Positions 1 to 10,566 of a DNA stretch of 64,000 bases are shown here, piece after piece. The DNA comes from Limnephilus marmoratus (taxonomy: Eukaryota > Arthropoda > Insecta > Trichoptera > Limnephilidae), in assembly GCA_917880885.1 (NCBI GenBank), contig OU862906.1, forward strand, positions 57,578,665-57,642,664, read 5' to 3'. Numbering within the stretch: position 1 is the first letter of the stretch; each line of letters starts with the position of its first letter. A program made the translations under genes and the position numbers. The notes beneath the pieces are model-generated. The model was not told the origin of the DNA. It was given only the letters and a program-made list of their open reading frames with translations, and made no database searches.

Positions 1-906
1 GTTACCGCCGCGCCGCCATTCTAAAAACACCCGAACATCGTCAAAGTCCATGTCCCTAAATGACCAAAACGCGGCCGCGATTCATCCGGGTTGCCCGAGC
101 ATCTCTTTCACGCAAGGAATTAATCATTTATCCTAATCAATAGTCCTGAGATTGTCCTAAGGTCCCCGCCGTCCCAGGTCCGCGTTCAATGTCCGCGTCC
201 CAGGTATCTAGTCTGTCGAAATCGAGATTGTCCGATTCCGACAGACAGAGGAATTAAAACAAAAGTCTTTTTCACTTGTGACGTAATGGTCTTTTGTAAA
301 TCTCAGACCTAGAAATGACGTCAGGCGTCATCGTCACGTCAATGTCACGATATGTCCCAAACGCATCCCAGTCCTAGGTCCGCAGCTCGCGAGTTAATCA
401 AGTTACTGCTAGGTAAGACACAAAACATTAGTCAAAAGTTATTTTTACTAATTCATTCCTCAATGCCAGCCCTTAATCCGTCCGCGCGGTTCATTTATTC
501 CCCCGCGCGCCAAGCCGTCAATTTCATTACATAGTTAGTCGAAAACTTTCGACTTTGAATCTGAACATCAGCTAGAAAAGTGAGAAGCTAAAATGATGCT
601 TATCGGTTTTTTGGTACGTACGAAAGATATTGTACCTACCTACTTTTAGACGTAGATCTTGGGTCGATATAATATGTAAATTTGCAGATATTATAAGGCC
701 AATTAGCTGTGGTTAGCTGTCATAAAATACTCATATTAATGTTAAAATTTATGTTTATATAAGATCACGTGAAATGGAACAAAATTATAAGTTTAATAAA
801 TAAAATAAAATCAATAAAATTTTAAGGGTGAAACGAAAACTTGTATAATTTTAAGATATAATATTATTATTATTAGCAATAAATACATTTTACATACGAA
901 AAATTA
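1..906. other. No gene recognised
   Basis: The first 540 bases are richer in GC and CpG than the rest of the window and contain short direct repeats of a cgcgtcccaggt-type word. Bases 540-906 are AT-rich. The open frames are short and resemble no protein I know. It could be promoter or UTR sequence of a gene lying left of the window, but nothing seen here proves that. Confidence 0.5.
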
Positions 907-1597
907 CGACACTAAAAAAAGACAAACAATATAGGATTTAGCCTGCGAGATAATGAGATAGAATAATCGGTCTCCTCTTTGCGTGGTGTTTCGTAGCCTA
1001 TTGGTCTCCTCTTTGTGCGGTGCTTCGTAGCCTCCCCACTCATTGTGATTTGAAAACCGATGAAACGAAAAAGCGACACTAAAAAGAGTCAAACACATTA
1101 ATTAATCTATAGGTTTTAGCCTACGAGATAATGAGATAGAATAATCGGTCTCCTCTTTGTGCGGTGTTCCGTAGCCTATTGGTCTCCTCTTTGTGCGGTG
1201 CTTCGTAGCCTCCCCACTCATTTAAAAACCGATGAAACGAAAAAACGACACTAAAAAGAGCCAAACACATTAATCTATAGGTTTTAGCCTGCGAGATAAT
1301 GAGATAGAATAATCGGTCTCCTCTTTGTGCGGTGTTCCGTAGACTATTGGTCTCCTCTTTGTGCGGTGCTTCGTAGCCTACCCACTCATTCTGATTTGAA
1401 AACCGATGAAACGAAAAAGCGACACTAAAAAGAGTCAAACACATTAATCTATAGGTTTTAGCCTGCGAGATAATGAGACAGAATAATCGGTCTCCTCTTT
1501 GTGCGATGCTTGGTAGCCTATCAGTTTCCTCTTTTGCGGTACTCCAGGTACTCCGTGGCCTCCCGGTCTCGTGTGCGGTGTTAGCCTCCCCATTCAT
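907..1597. repeat. Tandem array, about 172-bp unit, four copies
   Basis: Units begin with CGACACTAAAAAGAG-like sequence at 907, 1074, 1246 and 1420, giving periods of 167, 172 and 174. Each unit holds two copies of a roughly 35-bp subrepeat (GGTCTCCTCTTTGTGCGGTG followed by a TTCGTAGCCT-type word). Because the unit is often a multiple of three, the minus strand stays open for 158 codons; this is a by-product of repetition, not evidence of a gene. The array ends near a T-run at about 1610. Confidence 0.85.
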
Positions 1598-1823
1598 TTA
1601 ATTTTCAATTTTTTTTTTTTTTTTTGGGATTTAATTGAATTAAAGGAATGAATAAAAGGAATCAATTCAAAAGGCCATGGGAATCAGACTGAATCGATTC
1701 ACTCCTGGGAATCATTCTGCCCACGTCTAATTTGCATTGGGGGAGGTTGAAAATGTTACATTTTTTATTTTATTTACGTAAATTGAAAATTTGCTTTCAC
1801 ACTGTCAAATCACCCTGTTTGCA

Positions 1824-2012
1824 GTTCGGAACAAACGTCAACGGTTAATACGCACGTTTTTTTGATAAAACTCTTAAAATTAAGATAATATACACAAGCC
1901 CGCTACACAAACCCTGCTTTGCCAGACAAACCATTCAAAAACGTAGGCTGTTTTTTAAAGTAAAGATAACATACACAATCGCGTTACATAACCGTTGACG
2001 TTTGTTCCGAAT
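1824..2012. repeat. Short inverted-repeat element carrying the shared 80-bp core
   Basis: TTCGGAACAAACGTCAACGG at the left is matched in inverse orientation by CCGTTGACGTTTGTTCCGAA at the right. The interior (about 1890-1985) is the reverse complement of the roughly 82-bp repeat unit found in tandem at 13.2-13.5 kb. I could not find a clear target duplication. It probably belongs to the family of long-TIR elements described at 12868 and 58442. Confidence 0.6.
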
Positions 2013-2141
2013 ATTTACCAAAAAAATATATAAAGTACGCAGGTGAAAAAGTGCCACCACCATACTGATAGTATTGTCACATATCATATCGTCACATAAG
2101 ATTCAGAAAAAGAAAATGACAAGAATAACACCAGTACAGAG

Positions 2142-2414
2142 ATGGGAATCGAAGAAAAGAAAATAGATGTTACCAAATTAAACGAAGGGAGTTATGTTCA
2201 AGTCGAATACGAGAATAACATTTACCCTGGAAAAATAATTAGAATATTAAATGCCTTGGCGCTCGTCTCTGCCATGGCAAAATCGGGGTACAATACGTGG
2301 AAATGGCCCAAACCCGCAGACATCATTTGGTATCGTCATTTCAAAATAAGACAAGTCATCAGGGAACCAATACCAATTTCTAAGAGGGGTCTTTTTAAAC
2401 TTTCCTCGTTATAA
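2142..2414 (+). pseudogene. Fragment of a transposon-associated protein (WKWP motif)
   Basis: This 90-codon frame contains a YVQVEYENNIYPGKI-like stretch followed by a SGYNTWKWP..D.IWY motif and a terminal RGLFKL segment. I recall the same arrangement (small beta-rich start, then M..(S/G)..WKWP...D..WY) at the C-terminus of many uncharacterised, apparently transposon-borne proteins of invertebrates. No catalytic domain is visible, and no larger open frame continues upstream. It is most likely the surviving 3' end of a transposase or accessory gene. Function unknown. Confidence 0.35.
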
Positions 2415-2725
2415 CGATAAGCGATAGGTATATATATATATTTTTTTTTTACTAAATGTTTCATTTCACCTACATATTTCTATTATTATAAGCAAGTAAA
2501 CAAAATTTTATACATTATTTAATCGAAAAACAATGGCATAAGTAATTCGCCAAAGTACTGATATTTTATTTTTTTTCGAATACAAGTAGGTGACATTGTG
2601 CAATTCGTAATAGTCTTAGAGATATTCAAGGAATTGTATACTGGCACATTTTCACCCCAACAAGGTAGGCTAGAATGTGCCATCAATATTATTTATTTTC
2701 TCGTTAATTATAATAGATCAGTGAT

Positions 2726-2924
2726 TGTAATGTACACTATGACTCAGGTTAATATCAAGAAAGAACAAGTAACACTCAACTTAACTGATATCGGCTCACG
2801 GCCAGCGTCCACGCGTCTTCTCTATGCGGTCGGTCGCCCAGTACCGTCCTACGCCCCGCAACTCCGCGCGCGCACTGCCTGAGACGACAGAGTTATTCAC
2901 AACTATACATGTGAATACACTACA
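2726..2924 (-). repeat. Gypsy 3' LTR
   Basis: This 199-bp LTR is nearly identical to 11512-11713, with two or so substitutions and one 3-base indel. Its termini are TGTAATGTACAC and GAATACACTACA. A plus-strand open stretch through both LTRs appears protein-like only because the LTR is duplicated. The minus-strand polypurine tract GGGAGGGA lies directly beside it, at about 2925-2936. Confidence 0.9.
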
Positions 2925-2936
2925 TCCCTCCCTTAT
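2925..2936 (-). promoter_or_regulatory. Polypurine tract of the Gypsy element
   Basis: The minus strand reads AATAAGGGAGGGA directly before the 3' LTR, the position where plus-strand DNA synthesis is primed in LTR retroelements. Confidence 0.65.
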
Positions 2937-3086
2937 TATTGTTTTTAATTATGAATACTTTATTTTTCCATAAGTACCTATATCAAGTACAATCAGCAAG
3001 TCCTTATTCAAATTATGTTTAATAACTAATCATTAATTATTTCCTCATTATTGTCCATCAATTTATTCACTCGAATTGTGATTGAT

Positions 3087-3386
3087 TTACATCGCCATTA
3101 TCGTTTGTTTGAGCATCACTAGCATTATTCTCGTCATCTTGCACCTTCCATTTCCTTCCACTCGTTTTAGGTGTACGACGTTTCGTCTGATTCGCTCACC
3201 AGTTTCATCATTCCGAAGACTTAGGTTTCCTCCTTTATTCGCTTCGACGGTATGTATTTCGGGTTCATAGTTTAAGCTCAGCTTGTTTTGTTTAGTCATG
3301 TTCTTGACATATACTTTATCTCCAACTTCCAATTCACAATCAGTAGCTCTTTTCTTCATGTCCGCATATTCCTTCCCTTTTTCGTT
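3087..3386 (-). pseudogene. Gypsy integrase C-terminal tail
   Basis: The frame contains a NEKGKEYADMKKRA segment followed by ELEVGDKVYVKN and NKLSLNYEPE, the typical post-core tail of Gypsy integrases, and ends in a RRNVVHLKR-type stretch. It is the downstream half of the integrase reading frame. The upstream half resumes at 7872, on the other side of the long-TIR transposon. The break falls exactly at the 3-bp target duplication TAG, and the frame is continuous across it once the insertion is discounted. Confidence 0.8.
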
Positions 3387-3389
3387 TAG

Positions 3390-4358
3390 TAGTCCAGTAA
3401 ACGAATGGTCCAAAAGGAGGTGTAGAGTGCGTGAGCAGGAACCTAAGCGATTCTTTCAGGACTTGTTTAGGGTGCTTAGGGTGTGAACATACTAAAAGTC
3501 CTGACGTCTAGGTGGTGAGCTAGGGGGGGGAGGGGGGGGGGGAAGGTCCCGATTTTCGGGTTTCCGTTTATATCTCAAAAACGGTGCGTCGCAGAGGAAA
3601 ACTTTTTTAGAATAAGTAAAAGCTCATAAAATTATCTACAACTTTTATTCTACACGTAATTTTGGAAATCCAAGCCGTTTTTGAGTTATACGCTCCACAA
3701 ATGTCAATATTTTCGAAAAAAAATCATTTTACCTCACATTTTTCATCAAACATTCCTTCATATCGTCTAAAATATTCATCCAAGAAAGAAATTTTTTTGA
3801 AAAAAGTTGTAGATAATTTAATTACCTTTTAGAATATATATACATATCTAAATAAATCTCCAACCAGTAAATATTTACAGCAATTTTAAGTTTTTTCGTA
3901 AAATGTCGTCATTTTCAGAAAAAGCTGTTTTTTCTTACCAAAATGTTTAGATGGGTTTTTTCTTCATGGGAAATTCCTTATTAATTTTTGCACGCAAGAA
4001 AGCAGGTAAGTTGTTCTCGAACAGATGATTAGTGGAATTCATTTTATAATCATTATTATTGTGATGGGTGATTAGGTTAGTCGTCGGAGATGCTACAATA
4101 ACGTGCTACGATGCTGTTCGAGTTGGTGAAAAGGCAATGAATGCGATAGTGGGCTTGACATTCTCAGACATCAAGTTGTCCCGCAAAGATCGGGCATTCC
4201 CAATGTCTTCTGTCAGCTCGTCGATAAAAATTCATGATGAAAAGGTTGCAGTTGACCCAACATTGCTGTTTCAGCGGATGTGTATAAGCAAACGATCAGA
4301 TGAGGATTTGATGAAATTCTTTGAGTATGAGTTGGCCCCATTTCCCTTGGCACTGTTC
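3390..4358 (+). repeat. Left arm of the ~950-bp terminal inverted repeat
   Basis: It is matched in inverse orientation by 6916-7868, with small indels (mainly a G/C homopolymer near 3523-3541). The match stops at CACTGTTC (4358) against GAACAGTG (6916). The arm includes part of the transposon's own coding sequence, so the protein segment from its start to the ALF motif exists twice in opposite orientation. Confidence 0.85.
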
Positions 4359-4742
4359 AATGAAAGTGGAATGCGAAAGACAAGTAAATCTGTTCTGTAT
4401 AGCTTATTTGAGCTTACCAAAAAAACTGTTCTACTGTCTCAGATGAACATAGTTGTGGAAGGAGGATTTCTACTATACAGAGTAATTTGACAAAAAGATG
4501 CCTCCGTTGCCGCAATTTGTGATCGTTATATCACTTATGTCAATTACCACTATCCTGGAATTAGGGATTGCAATCCCGCAAAGCGGGATCCCGCAATCCC
4601 GCGGGATCCCGCAGCTTTTATTAATCCCGCAATCCCGCACCTTCAAAGCGCGGATCCGCGGATCCCGCAAGTTAAAAATTTGGCGCTAAAACTTTCGCGT
4701 AAATCGAGAGTAGCACGAGCGCAATGTTACCGTTAAGCACAA

Positions 4743-4843
4743 GATAGCCCGCCTGCCACCAACCGCTAGTGGCGCTAGTCGCCGGCCACTAGAGGATTGG
4801 CCGGGGACTAGCGCCACTAGCGGTTGGCGGCAGGCGGGCTATC
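4743..4843. repeat. 44-bp-arm near-perfect palindrome
   Basis: The arms at 4743-4786 and 4800-4843 are reverse complements with two mismatches. They start GATAGCCCGCCTGCC and surround a 13-base loop. The segment is much more GC-rich than its surroundings and contains repeated CGCTAGTGGCGCTAG words. It may be a tiny fold-back element or a cruciform-forming insertion; I see no clear target duplication. Confidence 0.75.
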
Positions 4844-4887
4844 CTAGTATCCTGTATCCTGTCGGCGCCTGCCAGTTGTTCATAAAT

Positions 4888-5316
4888 ACTCCATATACTA
4901 ATATCTACAGCCTGTATGTCGGACGAATATCTACAGCTCATATGTTGAACTAATGTCTACGAACTTCAGAGTGTTGACTAATATCTACAAAGCGTAGGTT
5001 GAACTAATATCTACAGAGCGTAGGTTGGACTAATAAGCTAAATGCGTCCAATAGTCCGATATTAGGGATTTTTACGTACATACTTACATAAATTAAGTTT
5101 TTTAAACTGCATACGCAATATTACATTATTCCAATATGCCTATATAATTGCAAATCCAACCTCTGCCAGTGCTGTAGATATTCGTCAACACTTTGGTTCT
5201 CATAGATATTAGTCAACAGTTTGAGCTGTAGATATTCGTCAACACTTTGGTTCCCATAGATATTAGTTCGATTTTTTCAATTTTTGGAATTCCTGTAGAT
5301 ATTAGTAGACGCCTCC
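4888..5316. mobile_element. MULE-like MITE, copy 1 (429 bp)
   Basis: The left end reads ACTCCATATACTAATATC and the right end GATATTAGTAGACGCCTCC; both termini carry the inverted word ACTAATATCTACAG. The flanks are an exact 10-bp direct repeat GTTCATAAAT (4878-4887 and 5317-5326). A 9-10-bp duplication is typical of Mutator-like elements. The interior has many inverted and direct copies of ATATCTACAG. A second copy, with the same ends, lies at 52336-56594 in the opposite orientation. Confidence 0.8.
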
Positions 5317-6915
5317 GTTCATAAATAGTACTAACTAACTACATAAGCGCACGTCTTTCTGTAGGTGACGAGTGTTTTCGTATTCACCGACCGGCGTTTA
5401 ATGTAAGTACCTAAATTTTAATGTTTTTGATTTAGTTTTGTTCTGTTTTATTTTAAAAGCAGATTGTGCCGTAAATAGCAATATAATGTCGTAATATAGC
5501 GTGAAACAGTATGACTTAAAGTGGATTTTGTTAATAAAGTTTTTTGGATATGGTTATCAATGATCCTAATCAATTTTAATGGTGTAAAAACTAAATAAAT
5601 TAAGATAAATCTATAGCAATATAACATTATTTCAAAGATGCGGGATCCCGCGGGATCCGCGCGGGATTGAGCAATCCCGCATATCAATCCCGCGGGATTG
5701 AATTAGCTGCGGGATTGCAATCCCTACCTGGAATGACTCGCACTGTGGTATTTGATGGGTACGCAAATCCAGTCAATAGTACGAAATCACAAGAACAGAT
5801 GCGACGATACAGACTGAGAAGGTCGGCCAACATCAATTTGACATGGAACAAATCAATACCCGTTAACCAGGAAGATTTTTTATCCAATCCTACCAACAAA
5901 AGTAACTTCATCTCCTTACTACAGACAAAGTTTCGGGAGAATGGGATACAGATTCTTCAGGCCACCGATGATGCTGACGTCCTTATCGTGAAGACTGCTG
6001 TGGAACTATCCTTTCACAACTCAGTGGCTATCTTTGGTGAGGATGTTCACCTCAGTGTCCTTTTGATTGCTTCCACTCCTCCCACCTAAGATATTCTGCT
6101 GCTGAAACCCTGACGAGGGAAAATCAAAACAATGGCACTGTCCACCCAAGAGATGCAGCATTGTGGATTTGAATATATCATATTTTTACATTCATTTACC
6201 GGATGCGATACAACGTCTGCAACTTTCAGGAGAAGCAAAGTGGGCTTTTCAAAATTGTACTTGGAATCAGAAAAGATCAAGCAAGCGGCAATAATCTTTT
6301 ACAACCCCTCCTCTACTCACGACGAGGTTGAAGAGGCTGGAAATAAATGCTTCCTGAAATGGTATGCGGCGCCAAAAAGACAGACCTCCCTTAACCAATA
6401 CCGCTTCCAGTCGTTCACAAGGTCCGTGGCAAATATGAAGTCTGACATCAGCTCCCTCCCTCCAACAGAGAGTACAGCTAAACAGCATTCCCGGCGGACA
6501 TACCACCAAGTTCAGCAGTGGCTCGGTATTGAGCTGCCCCCTGAAGAATGGGGGTGGAAACATGAAGGAGAAACCCTGGTGCCAATTACAACAGAAGATC
6601 TTCCAGCACCGGAGGTCCTTTTGAAAATGATATTTTTCCGCTGCACCAAGGATTGTGCAATTGGCAAATGTGGATGCTTAAAAGCAATGCTGACCTGTTC
6701 TGCAGCGTGCCTTCACTGCCAAGGGAGATGCCTCAATAGCGTGCCTGCTGCCGAGGGCGACGATGAAGACGACGTAGAGCCCTTTCAGCATGAACCATCC
6801 ACCACTGAGAATGACGATGCCATGGATGAACAACGCTTGTCAGGACCCTCACGTCCAAAGAGGATATGAAAACGTGAATCCATATAAAGTTGAGAGTGTA
6901 ACATGATGTTATTGA

Positions 6916-7868
6916 GAACAGTGCCAAGGGAAATGGGGCCAACTCATACTCTAAAAATTTCATCAAATCCTCATCTGATCGTTTGCTTATACACATCCGC
7001 TGAAACAGCAATATTGGGTCAACTGCAACCTTTTCATCGTGAATTTTTATCGATGAGCTGACAGAAGACATTGGGAATGCCCGATCTTTGCGGGACAACT
7101 TGATGTCTGAGAATGTCAAGCCCACTACCGCATTCATTGCCTTTTCACCAACTCGAACAGCATTGTAGCACGTTATTGTAGCATCTCCGACGACTAACCT
7201 AATCACCCATCACAATAATAATGATTATAAAATGAATTCCACTAATCATCTGTTCAAGAACAATTTACCTGCTTTCTTGCGTGCAAAAATTAATAAGGAA
7301 TTTCCCATGAAGAAAAAACCCATCTTAATAATTTAGTAAGAAAAAACAGCTTTTTCTGAAAATGACATTTTACGAAAAAACTTAAAATTGCTGTGAATAT
7401 TTACTGGTTGGAGATTTATTTAGATATTATATATATTCTAAAAGGTAATTAAATTATCTACAACTTTTTTCAAATAAATTTCTTTCTTGGATGAATATTT
7501 TAGACGATATGAAGGAATGTTTGATGAAAAATGTGAGGTAAAATGATTTTTTTCGAAAATATTGACATTTGTGGAGCGTATAACTCAAAAACGGCTTGGA
7601 TTTCCAAAATTATGTATAGAATAAAAGTTGTAGATAATTTTATGAGCTTTTACTTATTCTAAAAAAGTTTTCCTCTGCGACGCACCGTTTTTGAGATATA
7701 AACGGAAACTCGAAAATCGGGACCTTCCTCCCCCCCCTCCCCCCCTAGCTCACCACCTAGACGTCAGGACTTTTAGTATGTTCATACCCTAAGCACCCTA
7801 AACAAGTCCTGAAAGAATCGCTTAGGTTCCTGCTCACGCACTCTACAACTCCTTCCTTTACTGGACTA
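6916..7868 (-). repeat. Right arm of the ~950-bp terminal inverted repeat
   Basis: It is the inverse of 3390-4358. It contains the minus-strand copy of the N-terminal transposon coding segment (codons from about 7206 down to 6916), with a few substitutions against the left arm. Confidence 0.85.
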
Positions 7869-7871
7869 TAG

Positions 7872-8331
7872 TTCTTTATGTCTATCCTTCATTTCAAGGT
7901 CCTCTGAGAATTGCGTCATGTCCTGAATCATAGGCAGCTTGTCTCGAAATTGTTGTCTAAAGTCTATATAACAGTTTTGCAGGTGTTTTTCCTGAAACTG
8001 TGTGAGGTGTACTGTTGTACATCACCCTGTACTCACGATGTACTTTTTCTTTACTTGAGAAATCTTGAGGCGTTTTAGGATGTCCCTATTCTAGAACTCC
8101 ACCTCTCCGTTTTGTTGTGGCCAGTAGGGAATGATATTATAGAGTCGTATGTTCCTCTCTGCAAAGAAACTCTTAAAGTCTTCACTGGAAAATTGTCTCC
8201 GTTGTCTGCTGTAAGCGAGACCGGATTGCCAAGGCTGCTAAAAATATCTTTAAGCATTCTGATTATTTCGGAGCTTGTTATTGTTCTGCATGTTTTTACC
8301 TCTTTATATCTCCAGGATATAATCTCCACTA
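7872..8331 (-). pseudogene. Gypsy integrase core fragment
   Basis: The minus-strand frame carries a SWRYKEVKTCRTITSSEI stretch followed by LGNPVSLTADNGDNF, which matches the second catalytic-Asp region of Gypsy integrases. The segment nearer 7900 continues with an RDKLPMIQD-type stretch that joins the tail at 3386 across the inserted transposon. A stop interrupts the core. The zinc-binding HHCC domain is not visible, so the region between RT and integrase has been deleted. Confidence 0.65.
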
Positions 8332-9284
8332 GGTAAGGGGCATGAGGTCAATTGTTATGTCAACCAATGGTTCGGAAGTTAAGTCTCTTCTTTTTAATGG
8401 GTTTGGGGCACTGGGTGCCGCTTTGAGATCATTACGAGCGTTCTTTTGGGCGTTGCCCCAGTCATCTTGAATGTCCATGTTTCTTCCCGTTCTTTTCCAT
8501 AGCAGTTGCTTGAGGGATTTTGTTATCGTTGCTAAATGGGGTATCCATTTTCCCACGTAATTCACTAAGCCCATAAAGTTCCCCAGTTCAGTGATATTCG
8601 TCGAGGCTCTGAATTCCTTTATAGCCAAGATATACTTGTCTAGTGGTTTAACTTCCTGTTCTGACAGTTCATGCCCTAGGAAGTGGACTTTCTTCATTGC
8701 AAAAATGCATTTTTCGTCCCTCAACCTCACGTTATTTTCCTCAAATACTGTCATAACTTTTTAAAGCCTTAAATCGTGTTCTTCTACGTCTTTGTCAAAC
8801 GATGTCATCACGATGTCATCACGATGTCATCTATAAAGTTGATGACTCCTTCGCAACCTAAAAGGATTCGTTCTAGTGTTTTATAGAAAAACTCCAGCAC
8901 ACACGAGATACCAAACATCATCCTTTTGTATTGATACAATCCTTTGCTGGTAATGAAGGTCGTTATATGTCTTGAGTCTGGATGAAGTTCGATATGATGG
9001 AACGCATCTCGTATGTTCAGCTTACTAAAGATTTTGGCGTCTCGGACTTTTGGTAACAGTTTTTCCATCATCGGCAGTGGATGGTTTTCACGTTGTATGG
9101 CCGCATTTGCTCGATGCATATCGACACATAATCGAATGTCCCCTCCGTCTTTTAGCACAGGGACTATAGGCGAGATCCAGTTATAATGACCTTTCACAAC
9201 TTCTATAATGTTTTCAGTAATTCTTTCAGTTTCCTCTCTACTTCTCTTCGAGCGGGACGGGGATCTTCCGACACGGCTGAGCAA
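8332..9284 (-). pseudogene. Gypsy reverse transcriptase, frameshifted
   Basis: Successive minus-strand frames show SPIVPVLKDGG, RLCVDMHRAN, FSKLNIRDAFHHIEL, then FIDDIV (the catalytic YVDD-equivalent). After a frame change they continue with KKVHFLGHELSEQEVKP and LGNFMGLVNYVGKWIPH (thumb/connection). The frame then drops into a short RNase H start and ends. Domain order and motif spacing match Ty3/Gypsy RT. A small direct duplication (CACGATGTCATCACGATGTC) lies at the break near 8810-8830. Confidence 0.8.
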
Positions 9285-9421
9285 TGGACTTCACTGAATC
9301 GTCTATCGGAATTGTAACTAAAACGTCTTTGAATTTTGGATACGTCTCAGTTTCAACCTGGTTGATATCCAAATTGATCCGAAGTACTCCCAATGAGGTT
9401 GCCGTCACACGTCCAAGTGGG

Positions 9422-9826
9422 TCACGCGTACCGTTTTCGATCACGTAGAATGTTGTGCTGTCCTGTGATGTTCCGGCAAGTTTTATCGTACCTTTGAATG
9501 ATACTAATAGCTTTAGCGTTGTAGTACTCCCGTAAGCTATGAACGTTTTTGTCAGGATTCAGATCTTGATTGGTAACTTGAGCGTTATCTTTTTCCATTC
9601 TTTCCCAGGTTTGGTTCGTTATAAGATTGTGCTTGCAACCCGAATCTATCAACATCTCCACGTTTCTTCCACATATGTTACATATGGCTTGTGCGTCGTT
9701 CTCAATATTGAAAATGTAGTCGACTTTTCTTTCATCCGTGATTATGTTTGCAGTTTCTTCGATATTATTTGTTGTCCTGCTTTTCTTTTTTATTCCCTGA
9801 CTGTTCGATGATGCTTCTCCTTCCAT
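9422..9826 (-). pseudogene. Gypsy protease region
   Basis: The frame contains EMLIDSGCKHNLIT, the D-(S/T)-G active site of retroviral-type aspartic proteases, followed by a Trp/Met-rich segment. A zinc-knuckle-like SRCGS stretch lies further 5' (9912-10100). It belongs between gag and RT of the same Gypsy copy. The frames before and after are interrupted. Confidence 0.65.
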
Positions 9827-10257
9827 GATGCGTCTCTTCTGAGTTTGTTTTGTCCGACGTTAATTTCTGAAGTGTCTTTTGCCGGGCAGTGTTGTCACGT
9901 GCCAAATGTCTTCAACTTCCACATCTACTACATTCCAATTTGTTTTTTGGCTTCCCCTTCCATGTCTCTGTACCTACTCTGTTGATTGACTGACTTTCTT
10001 TAGGTTTCATACCAAAGTTTCCTAATTGACGATCTATGGCTTTCAGTGAATTCTCTTCTGCAACTATTTCATCCAAAATGATCTTTTCCCCTGTTTTCAA
10101 TATCTTCTTTCAGAGTTCTTCTGTCTTACCCTTTTCAGTTATTTGGTCTATGATATGCTCATCTTCTTTTTTACCAAACTGACACTTCTTAGCCTGTAGT
10201 CAAAGTCTCACAAGAAATTTTCCGAACTTGTTCCTGTTTTAGGCGATGAAACTGATG

Positions 10258-10566
10258 TCACTCATACACCTTGCTCTGTTTAGGTGCACAGTGGTTGTCT
10301 AATGTTTCGATCGCGATGTTAAAATGTTCTTCTTCAGTTGCATTAACTCCCGGGATGTTGTAGAAGATTTCTTGTAACTCGGAACTACCGAAATGTAAAA
10401 GATTAGTTCTTTTCTTTGTCTCGGTGTCTATGCCTGCCGCCTCGAGGTAAATGTTCAGACTTATTTTCCATCTTTCCCAACGGACAGAGACTGAACCAAC
10501 CTCCCCTGTACATTCGAACTTCTCGAAAACTTTGCAATTTGATGCCATGTAGGGGTATGTCCGCAA
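10258..10566 (-). pseudogene. Gypsy gag N-terminal part
   Basis: The frame starts MASNCKVFEKF and continues with VRWERWKISLNIYLEAAGI and ELQEIFYNIPG, matching the capsid-like region of Gypsy Gag in insects. It is cut by a stop before the nucleocapsid part. The leader upstream (10567-11498) has been altered by an 18-bp repeat array. Confidence 0.65.

Larger units (their letters stand above)
4562..5726. mobile_element. hAT-like non-autonomous element (1165 bp)
   Basis: The termini TAGGGATTGCAATCCCGC and GCGGGATTGCAATCCCTA are inverted copies, and the flanks are an exact 8-bp direct repeat CCTGGAAT (4554-4561 and 5727-5734). An 8-bp duplication with such termini points to the hAT superfamily. 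The subterminal regions are full of GCGGGATCCCGC-type palindromes. No transposase is encoded. The element interrupts the FDGY protein frame of the surrounding transposon and itself carries a palindrome and a MULE-like MITE. Confidence 0.9.
4068..6869 (+). pseudogene. Broken transposon protein with FDGY / GCDTTS motifs
   Basis: Three pieces read in order. 4068-4490 is an N-terminal part (RKDRAFPMSS, DPTLLFQRM, YELAPFPLALF), ended by a TGA. 4491-4561 continues at 5735-6089 across the hAT-like insertion, with TRTVVFDGYANP, MRRYRLRRSAN, ATDDADVLIVKTA and VAIFGEDVHLSVLL. 6132-6869 carries FLHSFTGCDTTSA, then a Cys-rich CTKDCAIGKCGCLKA..C...C.HC motif and an acidic tail. A stop near 6089 and a frame change before 6132 inactivate it. 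The DADVLIV and GEDVHLS segments may be the acidic motifs of a PIN/XPG-like nuclease fold; this is inference. Confidence 0.65.
3390..7868. mobile_element. Long-TIR DNA transposon (Academ-like, tentative) inserted in Gypsy integrase
   Basis: The ends are TAGTCCAGTAAA at the left and TTTACTGGACTA at the right, flanked by a 3-bp direct repeat TAG (3387-3389 and 7869-7871). The inverted arms are about 950 bp each. The interior encodes broken pieces of a transposon protein with an FDGY motif, a DADVLIV segment and a GCDTTS motif, of a type widespread in arthropod and other invertebrate genomes. A 3-bp duplication with a PIN/XPG-nuclease-like coding region fits what I recall of the Academ superfamily, but I cannot confirm the class without a search. 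A 1165-bp hAT-like element lies inside it. Confidence 0.75.

Noticed and set aside
1121..1597. 158-codon minus-strand open frame
   Set aside because: It lies wholly in the 172-bp tandem array; the repeated peptide reflects the DNA repeat and has no domain.
2598..2882. Plus-strand frame ending in a peptide repeated at 11514-11668
   Set aside because: The shared part is the Gypsy LTR read in the non-coding sense; the repetition comes from the LTR pair.
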